A stretch of DNA of 64,000 bases. Source: an uncultured Desulfobacteraceae bacterium (GTDB taxonomy: Bacteria; Desulfobacterota; Desulfobacteria; Desulfobacterales; Desulfatirhabdiaceae). Positions within the stretch are counted from its first letter, which is position 1; every line of letters begins with the position of its first letter. Both the position numbers and the translations under genes were made by a program. Below the pieces are notes generated by a model. That model had not been told where the DNA came from. It searched no databases and saw only the letters and a list, made by a program, of their open reading frames with translations. The stretch covers positions 1 to 64,000 of the forward strand of contig CAJBLH010000013.1 of NCBI GenBank assembly GCA_903953895.1, given 5' to 3'. Positions 35,129 to 43,194 of the stretch are shown here, in pieces.

Positions 35129-36880
35129 TCATTGCATCGCCAAGAGGCTGTTGGACTGATATAAGCCGATCGCATCCAGGGCTGTTCCAACAACACCGCT
35201 GTAAATGACAACCCCCCCCATCCTCAGTGATTGTGCAGTTTGGTCTGAAATATTACCGCATATCAGCGCCTTAATATTGTATTGCCTTGCCGATTCAGAG
35301 ATCGTCATCTGATTGACGGCATTGGTTACTGCATATGAATCGTTTGGCATATCCACTATGACAAGATAGGGTGAATTCGTCAGGTTTGGTGCAATTGAAG
35401 CATTCAAATCCGGACTGACCGTCAGAATGGCCAGATACCCGTTGACTGGTATTGTCGCGGCAACCTGCTTGAATTTGTTGTCCAGGGCGGTGTTGATCTT
35501 GGTACCCTGCTGGGTAAAGCCTGGCGGGGGAACACTGATGAACAGATGCTTTTCCCCACGAATGACATCCACCACAGCGCCTGTCTGCTTCTGGGTGGCG
35601 GCGGCAAAACTTTTCATGTCTGGTGTTGGTTCGCCGTTGACAGCGGTAATCACATCGCTCACCTGAAATCCCACCATGCTGGCGGGCGGACCTTCCACAT
35701 CCGCCACCAGCACCCCGCTGGTTCCGGCCGGCAGCCCCAGGGATTTGATATCGTTGGGTGAAAGCTCGGCCACATCCATACCAATCCATGCGCCTTCAAT
35801 GGCCACATCCGCCGGACCCAAAAAAGGAATTTTCTGGGCGGCAGGCGCCTGTTGACCCAGGATCACCGGCAACGTCAGATACTGCCCCGCTCGAAATACC
35901 GTCAGTTGTACCTGACTGCCGGGTTGAGATCCCAATATCAGAGACTGAAGCTGCTTGACATCCCTGATACGCGTACCCCCGAACCGACTGATGACATCAC
36001 CGGATTTAATCCCGGCGGTTTGCGCTGGCGATTGCGGCATGATATGATTGACAATGACGCCGGTTTTCTCCGGCAGATTGAACTGGAGCTTCATAACTGC
36101 ATCGATATCCTGAATATCGGCGCCCATCCAGTTTGGATTCTGGGTGGCTGCTGCCTGAACAAGCCCGTTCGGTGCATTTTGAAGCTTTACATGAAACGAT
36201 TGGAGTCTTCCACCTCGATTCACGATCAGCTTGATGACATCGCCTGCTTTTTTTGTCTTCAGAATGGCGCCCACCTGATCCTGCATGCTGACTTTCTGGT
36301 GGTCACATTCCAAAAGCACATCACCCAGCTTGATTCCAGCAGTTTCTGCGGGGGAGCCTGCCACCACAGCCTTGACATACAGCTCGCTTCCCTGCTCCAA
36401 TTTCAGTTCTCTGGCCACCGCAACAGTCACCTCGCCAAAGCTCAGTCCCATATAAGGACCCTGCCCTTGCATGGCCTGATTGATAAGCTGAATCTGACCG
36501 TTCTGACCATTGCCGATTCCGGCTGAGAAAGTCGGATTGTTGATCAACTGGATTTGACCATTGCCGATTCCGGCGGGAAAGGTCGGATTGTTGATCAACT
36601 GGATTTGACCACCAGCAATCCCTGCAGGAAATTGAATACCGCTATTTACCAATTGGCCGCCAGTCGTCTGTTGGTTAGAGGCTGGAACAGGAACTTGCAC
36701 CTGATTGGCCAGATTGACTTCAGGCGTCTCCTGGGCCTCTCCGGTAACCGGAACGACATCGCCGACCCACCCGTACATAACGGTCAGGAGTACCACAAAA
36801 GCCAGAACGGATACCGGCCCCAGCCAGAGTACGCCTTTATCCAACTGTGTGATTAACTTGCGCATATTCTGCTTTTTCAT
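35129..36880 (-). CDS. Triple-PDZ magnetosome protein with NifX-like C-terminal domain
   Basis: About 583 residues, ATG at 36880. A transmembrane helix lies at about 18-40. Glycine/Asn/Gln repeats (GIGNGQIQLINNPTF units, about 78-130) follow, then three PDZ domains (about 140-235, 245-345, 365-450) with AGIKLGDVLLE, AGIKSGDVISRFGG and VGFQVSDVITAVNGE. The C-terminal domain (about 465-583) has the NifX/NifB-like dinitrogenase-cofactor fold signature (NIKALICGNISDQTAQSL...GGVVIYSGVVGTALDAI). No CxxCH and no protease. It resembles the C-terminal part of a split MamE or MamP, but the NifX fusion is unusual. Confidence 0.82.
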   Translation of the reverse strand: MKKQNMRKLITQLDKGVLWLGPVSVLAFVVLLTVMYGWVGDVVPVTGEAQETPEVNLANQVQVPVPASNQQTTGGQLVNSGIQFPAGIAGGQIQLINNPTFPAGIGNGQIQLINNPTFSAGIGNGQNGQIQLINQAMQGQGPYMGLSFGEVTVAVARELKLEQGSELYVKAVVAGSPAETAGIKLGDVLLECDHQKVSMQDQVGAILKTKKAGDVIKLIVNRGGRLQSFHVKLQNAPNGLVQAAATQNPNWMGADIQDIDAVMKLQFNLPEKTGVIVNHIMPQSPAQTAGIKSGDVISRFGGTRIRDVKQLQSLILGSQPGSQVQLTVFRAGQYLTLPVILGQQAPAAQKIPFLGPADVAIEGAWIGMDVAELSPNDIKSLGLPAGTSGVLVADVEGPPASMVGFQVSDVITAVNGEPTPDMKSFAAATQKQTGAVVDVIRGEKHLFISVPPPGFTQQGTKINTALDNKFKQVAATIPVNGYLAILTVSPDLNASIAPNLTNSPYLVIVDMPNDSYAVTNAVNQMTISESARQYNIKALICGNISDQTAQSLRMGGVVIYSGVVGTALDAIGLYQSNSLLAMQ

Positions 36881-36882
36881 TT

Positions 36883-38493
36883 TCAATAAATCACCTGTCG
36901 ATTCAAGTTGCCATTGCCCGTAATTTGGCTACCGCCGGGATAAATGGCTGTAGGCGCTGTATTGGCAGTAACCAGATTCCCAGCGATGTAAGCGCCGATA
37001 ACATCCTGCACCGTACCGGTGACGCCGGGATAAACATTGACCCGCAGGTTCTGGAGCGTCTGCATGGCGTTGGAAGTAAAACCACCAGCCACCACATTGC
37101 TGACGCCCAAATCGACCATATATTGGCCGGTTTGTATGTCCTGGCCTGTTCTGTTGGCATTGGGGTTGGTTGCCACACTGTAACTGTTCGCCGCCGGATC
37201 CATAACAATAAAATACGGGCTTGATCCAAACTGCTGAGATACGGAATAACCCAGTCCGGGCCCTGTTGATGCAATGGCCACCTTACCATAATAGATATTG
37301 GCAGCCGCGGTTTTGGCCTGATTCTGTTTCTGGAGTGCCTGGGTCACAGCCTGCTGGGTTTTGGGCACGCCTAACTGTTCAGCCAGCGTTTCTATCTGGT
37401 TCTGAGTCATCGGCGGTGCCGCAGCGGAGGCGACTGCCTTTCCTTGCTGACGCTGTAATGCCTGGGTTACCGCCTGCTGGGTTTTGGGTACACCTAACTG
37501 TTCGGCCAACGTTTCTACCTGGTTCTGCGTCATCGGCGCCGTTGCAGCCGCAGTTTTTGCTTGCTGCTGTTGGAGTGCCTGGGTTACCGCCTGCTGGGTT
37601 TTGGGTACCCCCAACTGTTCGGCCAGCGTTTCTACCTGATTCTGCGTCATCGGCGCCGTTGCAGCCGCAGTTTTTGCTTGTTGCTGTTGAAGTGCCTGGG
37701 TTACCGCCTGCTGGGTTTTGGGTACCCCCAACTGTTCGGCCAGCGTTTCTACCTGATTCTGCGTCATCGGCGCCGTTGCTGCCGCTGGAAGCAGTTTGTC
37801 CGGTAGTGCAGCATAGATATTTCTAGTTTTGTTTCCTCTGTAAATCTTTAATTGAACGGTTTCGCCGGGCTTATACCCAGCGATGGCCGCATCTAAATTG
37901 CCGACGGTTTCGATGCGAGCCTTGCCGACACGGATGATTTCATCTCCCTGCAACATACCGGCATTGGCGCCGATTGAATTGGGAGCGACTTCCAGCACCA
38001 GAGCACCATCCTCGTTGGGCAGCCCAAGCTGTTTCATCATGGCCGCGGTTACCGTCTGGGTCTTTAACCCCAACGTTTGTGCGGAAAACTGATTTGCCGC
38101 AGCAGCCTTTGCCGTCGCCTGTTGGGTCGTGCTAGGCTGAATCCCGTCTGTAACCTGATGGCACATAAGACAATTCCCCCAGTCGGCATGCGTCATCTTC
38201 TGTTTAATTGATATCGGGGGGCCTGCCATCACCTTGGAAACTGGTTTGCCGGCATCGATCGTCTGATGGCATTTGCTACAGTTTCCCCAGTACGGATGCA
38301 ATGCCTTATCTTTGACCCGGATGGGTGGCCCCATAGGCGTTGTAGCGGCAATCAAGGAATATTCCAGAGGGTGCCGTCTGTTCATACAGTCGCGCACCAT
38401 CCAGCCGATCACCACAACTACCAAAAGCGCAATGATGATAATGGCCGGCCTAAACTGAGACATACAAAATTCATATTCGGTTTTACTCTTCAT
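36883..38493 (-). CDS. Magnetochrome-PDZ protein with Gln-rich repeats and NifX-like domain (MamE-Cter/MamP-like)
   Basis: About 536 residues. The ATG at 38493 is preceded by AGGTG. A transmembrane helix lies at about 17-33. Two magnetochrome motifs are CSKCH (72-76) and CLMCH (108-112), each preceded by a GPPI segment. A PDZ domain is at about 140-235 (NAGMLQGDEIIRVG). Four near-identical 39-41-residue repeats occupy about 238-400. The C-terminal NifX-like domain covers about 410-520 (VSNVVAGGFTSNAMQTL, VNVYPGVTGTVQDVIGAYIAG). Magnetochrome domains occur only in magnetosome proteins and poise iron redox state. The domain order matches MamE's C-terminal half rather than classical MamP (PDZ first). 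Confidence 0.88.
   Translation of the reverse strand: MKSKTEYEFCMSQFRPAIIIIALLVVVVIGWMVRDCMNRRHPLEYSLIAATTPMGPPIRVKDKALHPYWGNCSKCHQTIDAGKPVSKVMAGPPISIKQKMTHADWGNCLMCHQVTDGIQPSTTQQATAKAAAANQFSAQTLGLKTQTVTAAMMKQLGLPNEDGALVLEVAPNSIGANAGMLQGDEIIRVGKARIETVGNLDAAIAGYKPGETVQLKIYRGNKTRNIYAALPDKLLPAAATAPMTQNQVETLAEQLGVPKTQQAVTQALQQQQAKTAAATAPMTQNQVETLAEQLGVPKTQQAVTQALQQQQAKTAAATAPMTQNQVETLAEQLGVPKTQQAVTQALQRQQGKAVASAAAPPMTQNQIETLAEQLGVPKTQQAVTQALQKQNQAKTAAANIYYGKVAIASTGPGLGYSVSQQFGSSPYFIVMDPAANSYSVATNPNANRTGQDIQTGQYMVDLGVSNVVAGGFTSNAMQTLQNLRVNVYPGVTGTVQDVIGAYIAGNLVTANTAPTAIYPGGSQITGNGNLNRQVIY
37305..37785. repeat. Four in-frame 117-123 bp tandem repeats
   Basis: Located inside the magnetochrome-PDZ-NifX gene. 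The unit encodes APMTQNQVETLAEQLGVPKT followed by a QQAVTQALQ(QR)QQ-type Gln-rich stretch. Equivalent landmark positions are 37384, 37507, 37624 and 37741, giving spacings of 123, 117 and 117 bases. The first two encoded units are identical in protein sequence, so duplication is recent and copy number probably varies between strains. Confidence 0.85.
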
Positions 38494-38503
38494 ATCACCT
38501 GCT

Positions 38504-39382
38504 TTAACTGTCTGAAAATGCAAACAATCTGACCTTAACAATGATCTTTCTGTCGATCGAACCGGCAAGGGCCTGTTTCACATCTTTTTTGATGGTCTCA
38601 CCCTGGGAAACGGATATTTCGGCCGGAACATAGAGTTCTGTTTCAAATTCCATGTACTGGCCCAGTTCCCTGGCAAAAATATTTTTGATACCACTGACGG
38701 TTTCTACTGTCTTTAGCGCTTTTTTCGCATTATCCAGAATTTCTTCATCAGGCGCCTTATCCAAAAGATTCAATGAGGATTCTTTGATGTATTCGATACA
38801 AATCTTTAGAATAATCACGCCGACAACAGCCGCCGCCAGCGGGTCCATAAAGTGAAATCCCATCTTTGCGCCGATAATTCCGATCAATACCGCGATGGAG
38901 GCATAGACATCCGACCGGGATTCCCATGCTTTGGCCACCATCGATGGACTGTTGATCTGAGTGCCGGCACAGACGCTTTGGCGAAACATGAGTTCGTTGA
39001 TTAAAATAGCAATAATGGCGCCCCAGGCTGCCGACCAGCAAATAACAACCTTTCGTCCCTGAACGATGCTCAGGATGCCCTCATAAATAATGAAGGAAGC
39101 AATCGCCATCAAGAACAAATAGATAATAATCGATACGATATATTCTATCTTTCCATACCCATAGGGATAATCGTCATCCTCTTGGCGGTCGGAAAGCCTC
39201 AATCCGATAATCATGACAAGCGTCGCCAAAAGATCGGCGCAGGAATGAACGGCATCGGCAATCAATCCTCTACTTTGGCCCACCACGCCCATATAGCCTT
39301 TGATCAGGATCATCAGGATATTGCCTACCACATTGACGACACCAACACTATCGGCGCATTTTCGGCATGCTCGGTATTTCAT
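38504..39382 (-). CDS. mamB: MamB, magnetosome cation diffusion facilitator
   Basis: A 292-residue CDF protein with an N-terminal CRKC motif typical of MamB, six transmembrane helices and a cytoplasmic C-terminal domain. Metal-site motifs are intact: TM2 HSCAD (His-x3-Asp) in IADAVHSCAD and TM5 Glu-x3-Asp in AWESRSDVY. NSPSMVAKAWESRSD parallels the MamB signature NSPAIIANAWDNRSD. It transports iron into the magnetosome and recruits other proteins. GGGTGAAG lies upstream and its ATG overlaps the stop of a 43-codon gene (ATGA). Confidence 0.92.
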   Translation of the reverse strand: MKYRACRKCADSVGVVNVVGNILMILIKGYMGVVGQSRGLIADAVHSCADLLATLVMIIGLRLSDRQEDDDYPYGYGKIEYIVSIIIYLFLMAIASFIIYEGILSIVQGRKVVICWSAAWGAIIAILINELMFRQSVCAGTQINSPSMVAKAWESRSDVYASIAVLIGIIGAKMGFHFMDPLAAAVVGVIILKICIEYIKESSLNLLDKAPDEEILDNAKKALKTVETVSGIKNIFARELGQYMEFETELYVPAEISVSQGETIKKDVKQALAGSIDRKIIVKVRLFAFSDS

Positions 39383-39510
39383 TCTTCACCCATTAACGAC
39401 CGCTCGGCCTTGATCTCTGCTTCCATTTTCGAAACCGCTTGCAGTAAAAAAAAGGCAAACACCACCACTGCAATGATTAGCACAACTCCGACAATTTTAA
39501 GAATAAACAT
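39379..39510 (-). CDS. 43-residue single-span membrane peptide coupled to mamB
   Basis: The ATG at 39510 opens a 43-codon frame: a hydrophobic helix (about 3-23, ILKIVGVVLIIAVVVFAFF) then an amphipathic charged helix (SKMEAEIKAERSLMGEE). It ends in a TGA overlapping the mamB ATG (ATGA). The coupling and the helix-plus-charged-tail design support a real gene. The ribosome-binding site (AAAGG) is somewhat far from the ATG. No family recognised. Confidence 0.6.
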   Translation of the reverse strand: MFILKIVGVVLIIAVVVFAFFLLQAVSKMEAEIKAERSLMGEE

Positions 39511-39545
39511 GGTTGATCGAACCTTTACGAATTTTCATTCTTATT

Positions 39546-40046
39546 CTAAATTACATAATGCCCCTTCAGCATCGCAAATATCATGACGAAAAAGAGGATT
39601 TGCTGCGTGTGCAAAAGGTAAAGGCCTTTTTTGACCTTGCCAGGGGGATATTTGATAAACATCAGAAATCCCCCGAAAGTAAGCCATCCCATGAGAACAA
39701 GGGCGACAATCAGCCAATTGTTTGACCACAAAGATACATAGCAGTGCGCACATGCAACCAGAAAGGAGGCCGTATTCAGCCAGACATGGTATATCAGCAT
39801 CCTGTCGAAATAGGATTGAACATTTTTGAAATTGTATTTGATCCGAATTTGCTTGGCCGGGAAATAGACATTTGCTGCAAGAAATAGCACCATGCACAGG
39901 TTGCCGGAGCCGGTAGCCAGGTTATAATCGGAAGTAACCGCATACACGGCTCCCAGCACCACAAGAATAGCGACGAATATCGCGCGCATTCTTACCGTTC
40001 CATGACCAAATAGAGATAAATTATAGGTGCTTGTGCTTATTTTCAC
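39546..40046 (-). CDS. Five-helix membrane protein with paired histidines, possible heme-b/ferric-reductase-like
   Basis: A 166-residue protein with hydrophobic helices near 20-38, 48-62, 83-107, 110-131 and 144-163. His87 and His101 are separated by 13 residues in one helix, as in ferric-reductase-type transmembrane domains. His146 and His163 lie in the last helix. The pattern suggests two b hemes across the membrane. No flavin or NAD domain is attached. Near mamB and mamQ, it could reduce or oxidise iron, comparable in role to the ferric-reductase domain of MamZ; this is inference. Confidence 0.6.
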   Translation of the reverse strand: MKISTSTYNLSLFGHGTVRMRAIFVAILVVLGAVYAVTSDYNLATGSGNLCMVLFLAANVYFPAKQIRIKYNFKNVQSYFDRMLIYHVWLNTASFLVACAHCYVSLWSNNWLIVALVLMGWLTFGGFLMFIKYPPGKVKKGLYLLHTQQILFFVMIFAMLKGHYVI

Positions 40047-40102
40047 GTATTGCCGTTCTCCAAGGTTTCCCGAATTATTTACTATCCGCCTTCGTCCGGC
40101 TG

Positions 40103-41008
40103 CTAATAATCAATCGGTTTAAACTGCGCGGCTTCACTGGTGGCCATATAGTAAGGCATAGGCGTAAAATTGAACATTTTCGCAAAAACATTGATCGGAA
40201 ATTTGGTGATGATGGTCGTGTAGATGTTTACCATATCGTTGTATTTCAGTCTGGCAGTAGACAAATCCTTTTCTACATCGGTTATAGACGTCATCAGGGT
40301 CAGAAAGGGAGCTGACGATTTCAGGTCTGGATGATCTTCCGCCAATGCGAGCAAGCCTGAAAGCGGCTTCAGTTCGCTGATGAGCGTGTGCTTTGTTCCC
40401 GCAGGATATTCAGCCGTAATCCCTGTATTTTTTTTATGTTCGACCGCAGCGGAGGGTTCGGTTTTTACCGATGTCTGTGGTTTTGAATCCGCTGACCTGT
40501 CCTGAACCGGCCTTAGAGCCGCAGGATTGTCTGCATCGGCTTTCGCCTGCTGATCGTCGATCGGTGACAATTGCTGCTGGGTATGATCTCTAGTCATATC
40601 CGCTCGCATTTTAACGATGTTGGTCAACACCGTACTTTCATGGACCGTATAATGGTACACCGACTTCGAAAGATTGACGGAAGTATCATGGCGCCGCTCC
40701 AACAAAGCGTTTACATTGCCCAATGCCGCCTGCACGTCATACTGAGCCGCAAGCATGAGGTTGAAATAATATGCAGAACCCACTGCCAGTAGAATAGCTG
40801 ATGTAATCAGCGTGATACGGACCCAATGATTTTTGGTGAAAGCCACAAAGGGTTTCCATACGGTAAGATAAAATCGGTGCCTTGAAACCAGCTCATGCCG
40901 ATCCTGTTCATACCGGTCTGATTCATACTGATCCTGTTCATATTGATCCAGACCATATATTCTGCCGTAAGCACTTTGAATGATATTCGAAATATTTCTA
41001 TTCATCAT
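40103..41008 (-). CDS. mamQ: MamQ, LemA-family magnetosome protein
   Basis: A 301-residue protein. The N-terminal cytoplasmic part is rich in Tyr/Asp/Gln (YEQDQYESDRYEQDRHE), followed by a transmembrane helix (about 62-84). Then comes a LemA-type helical domain (YFNLMLAAQYDVQAALGNVNALLERRHD...LSTARLKYNDMVNIYTTIITKFPINVFAKMF), interrupted by a disordered Pro/Asp/Lys-rich insert (about 150-210). MamQ is needed for magnetosome membrane formation. The terminal motif FNFTPMPYYMATSEA matches LemA proteins. It lies next to mamB and a MamI-like gene. Confidence 0.9.
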   Translation of the reverse strand: MMNRNISNIIQSAYGRIYGLDQYEQDQYESDRYEQDRHELVSRHRFYLTVWKPFVAFTKNHWVRITLITSAILLAVGSAYYFNLMLAAQYDVQAALGNVNALLERRHDTSVNLSKSVYHYTVHESTVLTNIVKMRADMTRDHTQQQLSPIDDQQAKADADNPAALRPVQDRSADSKPQTSVKTEPSAAVEHKKNTGITAEYPAGTKHTLISELKPLSGLLALAEDHPDLKSSAPFLTLMTSITDVEKDLSTARLKYNDMVNIYTTIITKFPINVFAKMFNFTPMPYYMATSEAAQFKPIDY

Positions 41009-41036
41009 GATAAATCTTTTTTCAATACCGCCATTT

Positions 41037-41381
41037 TCAGGTCAATTCCTTAATTCCATGGATCAAAGAAGCCGCCCCTGCACCGATTAAGAGAATGGGA
41101 AGGAAACCGTTAAAAAAATCGAGAGTGGCGTAGTATTCATCTCCGCCGGCAAAAAGTCCATATAATCCGATCAGGAGAAATATGCCGGCCAAAATTGAAT
41201 TCACCACTCTGTACTCTTTTTTGGCAAAAATGGCTGCTGCCAATAGGGCGAGGCCGATTAAAATAAAAATCGGTTGCACAACCCCTTTAATCAAAGTAAC
41301 CACCAGCACGCTGTTCATATAAACAAAAAACAAACCTACGCTGAAAATGCTCAGTCCCGCGATAATGTGTCCTTTTCTCAT
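41037..41381 (-). CDS. Internally duplicated MamI-like membrane protein
   Basis: About 114 residues, four transmembrane helices. The two halves each resemble MamI: GLSIFSVGLFFVYMNSVLVV...IFILIGLALLAAAIF and AGIFLLIGLYGLFAGGDEYYATLDFFNGFLPILLIGAGAAS. The second half closely parallels MamI at 43184-43375 (YDEYYYVADIVKGGLPICMMLIGL). The ATG at 41381 is preferred; 41393 and 41435 are in-frame alternatives. MamI acts in membrane invagination; a tandem form has twice the helices. The upstream triheme cytochrome gene is in the same operon. Confidence 0.7.
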   Translation of the reverse strand: MRKGHIIAGLSIFSVGLFFVYMNSVLVVTLIKGVVQPIFILIGLALLAAAIFAKKEYRVVNSILAGIFLLIGLYGLFAGGDEYYATLDFFNGFLPILLIGAGAASLIHGIKELT

Positions 41382-41412
41382 TGAGATTCTCATCCTCGTA
41401 TTTTTAAAAGCG

Positions 41413-42390
41413 TCATTGCGGCGCCCCATTATCAATCCATTCGATGATCAAATGGCTGTCCGGGCCGGCAAATCGATGCATGGGGCCGCCGATACTCACC
41501 AGCGACTTTAAAAGTCCGTTGTCCACGTAAACCTTGACATTGTCATAAGTCGTCAGATTCCGGAATGGGCCGGAATGGCATCGTAGACAGTCCTTCGCCA
41601 AAACTTGTCGGATGCCGTTATTATAAGTGATTGTACCCTGCTGCCCCTGCATTCCCATCGCGCCCTGCGGCTGGCCCGGCGGGCAGTTGGCACCCGATCG
41701 AAAAAAAACACGGATTGTGGGAGATTTTTCCGGCGCTCCGTTTTGGGCCCATGTCACGATCGTCTGAGCGTCATTTCCGGCAAACTGACTCATGGGGCCC
41801 TGTACCATGGTTGCCAGCAGCCCGGTATCCGCGTACATTTTCAAACTGTCATAGTCCATCAGATTGCGACTTGGGCCCGAATGGCATTGTGCGCAATCAT
41901 TGCTGATAATATTCTTGATCGTCGGTTCGTAGAAGACCGCCTTGGCTGCTGCAGGTATCATGTTTTGGTTTTTCAATGCCGCGGCCTGCATGGAAGCGGA
42001 TTTTTCAGGCGCTCCGTTCTGAGCCCATGTCACGATCGTTTGTGCGTCATTTCCGGCAAACCGTCGCATGGGCCCCTGGACCATGCTTGCCAGCAATCCG
42101 GAATCCGCATATATTTTCAGACTGTCATAGTCCATCAGATTTCGATTCACCCCGGAATGACATCGCGCACAATCGTTGCTGATTATATTCTTGATCGTCG
42201 GTTCATAATAGACAGCAGTGACGTTTACCTGTATCGCGCCCTGATTATTCGGCGGTATATTCGACCCGGAAGGGATCTTCACATCTAAATTTCCCGCAGC
42301 ATGCCCAAAAAAATGTTCCCCATCGTCGCAATAAAACAATAAAAAAAATGTTCCAAGGAGCAGAATCAGCGATTTATATACTGACTTCAT
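41413..42390 (-). CDS. Triheme c-type cytochrome with three tandem repeats
   Basis: A 325-residue exported protein. A hydrophobic N-terminus (about 6-20) ends near a Cys (FLLFYCDDG), possibly a lipoprotein. Three ~90-residue modules follow, each with NDCxxCH-type heme motifs: CARCH (74-78), CAQCH (166-170) and CLRCH (268-272). Each is followed by a MVQGPM-like or GGPM segment that could supply the Met ligand, and a (T/E)W-x-(Q/D)NGAP end. A Gln/Gly-rich linker sits before module three. Gene position between mamA and mamQ suggests a role in magnetosome iron redox. No known cytochrome name is assigned. Confidence 0.82.
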   Translation of the reverse strand: MKSVYKSLILLLGTFFLLFYCDDGEHFFGHAAGNLDVKIPSGSNIPPNNQGAIQVNVTAVYYEPTIKNIISNDCARCHSGVNRNLMDYDSLKIYADSGLLASMVQGPMRRFAGNDAQTIVTWAQNGAPEKSASMQAAALKNQNMIPAAAKAVFYEPTIKNIISNDCAQCHSGPSRNLMDYDSLKMYADTGLLATMVQGPMSQFAGNDAQTIVTWAQNGAPEKSPTIRVFFRSGANCPPGQPQGAMGMQGQQGTITYNNGIRQVLAKDCLRCHSGPFRNLTTYDNVKVYVDNGLLKSLVSIGGPMHRFAGPDSHLIIEWIDNGAPQ

Positions 42391-42429
42391 GAATTATCCG
42401 GATTTATGCGATGTATGATTCGATATGGC

Positions 42430-43194
42430 CTAATAATTGTCTTCATCGAGTTCGCGCTCTAATTCCATCACCTTGGTAAAATGCTTGGCAGCAGCTTTAT
42501 GATCGTCCTTACGCACGTTTAAAAAACCCAGATGTTGATGATATTTGATTTCCGTGGGATTGAGTTCTATGGCTTTTTTAACGGCTTCAATGGCTTTGTC
42601 GATTTCTCCCAACCCATCATAGGCAATCCCGATCAGATAATATACCTTGGGGTTGTCCGGTGTCTTTTCAGAAACCTTCTCCAATCCTTCTATGGCAGCC
42701 TGGTAATCCTTCAGCTTTAGGTGAAGGGAACTTTTTCGATACAGGGCGCCTTTATGCGTCGGGCTTAAAATCAAGACCTTTTTAAAAGCTTTGATGGCGC
42801 TATTGGTCTCACCGGCAGCACTCAGCGCCATTCCCAACTGATATTGAGCATCCGCGTCGGATGGGTCCAGCCGGGTCCATTCCTTGAGATAGCTCAAGGC
42901 TTTTTCTTGCAACCCCTTTTTGGTGTAATGGGTGCTGATATTACGGTAAATCATTGCCTTGTCTTTTGGGGTCAACGCAAAAAGGGAGTTGTAGGCATCC
43001 AGCGTCTTGTTTAAAACACGACCGCAAAAAAGAAGAAAGGCATGCGTATAAAAAGTGGCTGAAGGCCCAATGCGCTCCGCTCCAGAATGACTGGCCTGGG
43101 CTTTGTCCTTTTTTGTCTTGCCTGGCTTTTTGGGAACATCATTTTCTTCTATTTCCTGAACTTCTTCGTCGTCCTTAAAATCATCATTCATCAT
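42430..43194 (-). CDS. mamA: MamA, TPR scaffold of the magnetosome surface
   Basis: About 254 residues. An acidic/basic N-terminus (about 1-45) precedes a TPR array (about 75-245), for example AQYQLGMALSAAGETNSAIKAFKKVLILSP, KVYYLIGIAYDGLGEIDKAIEAVKKAIELNP and HQHLGFLNVRKDDHKAAAKHFTKVMEL (given here in shortened form). MamA coats the cytosolic side of magnetosomes. The ATG at 43194 lies inside the end of mamI (11-base overlap) with GGAGG 9 bases upstream. A longer N-terminal extension is present compared with Magnetospirillum MamA. Confidence 0.88.
   Translation of the reverse strand: MMNDDFKDDEEVQEIEENDVPKKPGKTKKDKAQASHSGAERIGPSATFYTHAFLLFCGRVLNKTLDAYNSLFALTPKDKAMIYRNISTHYTKKGLQEKALSYLKEWTRLDPSDADAQYQLGMALSAAGETNSAIKAFKKVLILSPTHKGALYRKSSLHLKLKDYQAAIEGLEKVSEKTPDNPKVYYLIGIAYDGLGEIDKAIEAVKKAIELNPTEIKYHQHLGFLNVRKDDHKAAAKHFTKVMELERELDEDNY

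Noticed and set aside
37221..37826. 201-codon plus-strand frame with repeats
   Set aside because: Antisense shadow of the tandem repeats in the magnetochrome protein.
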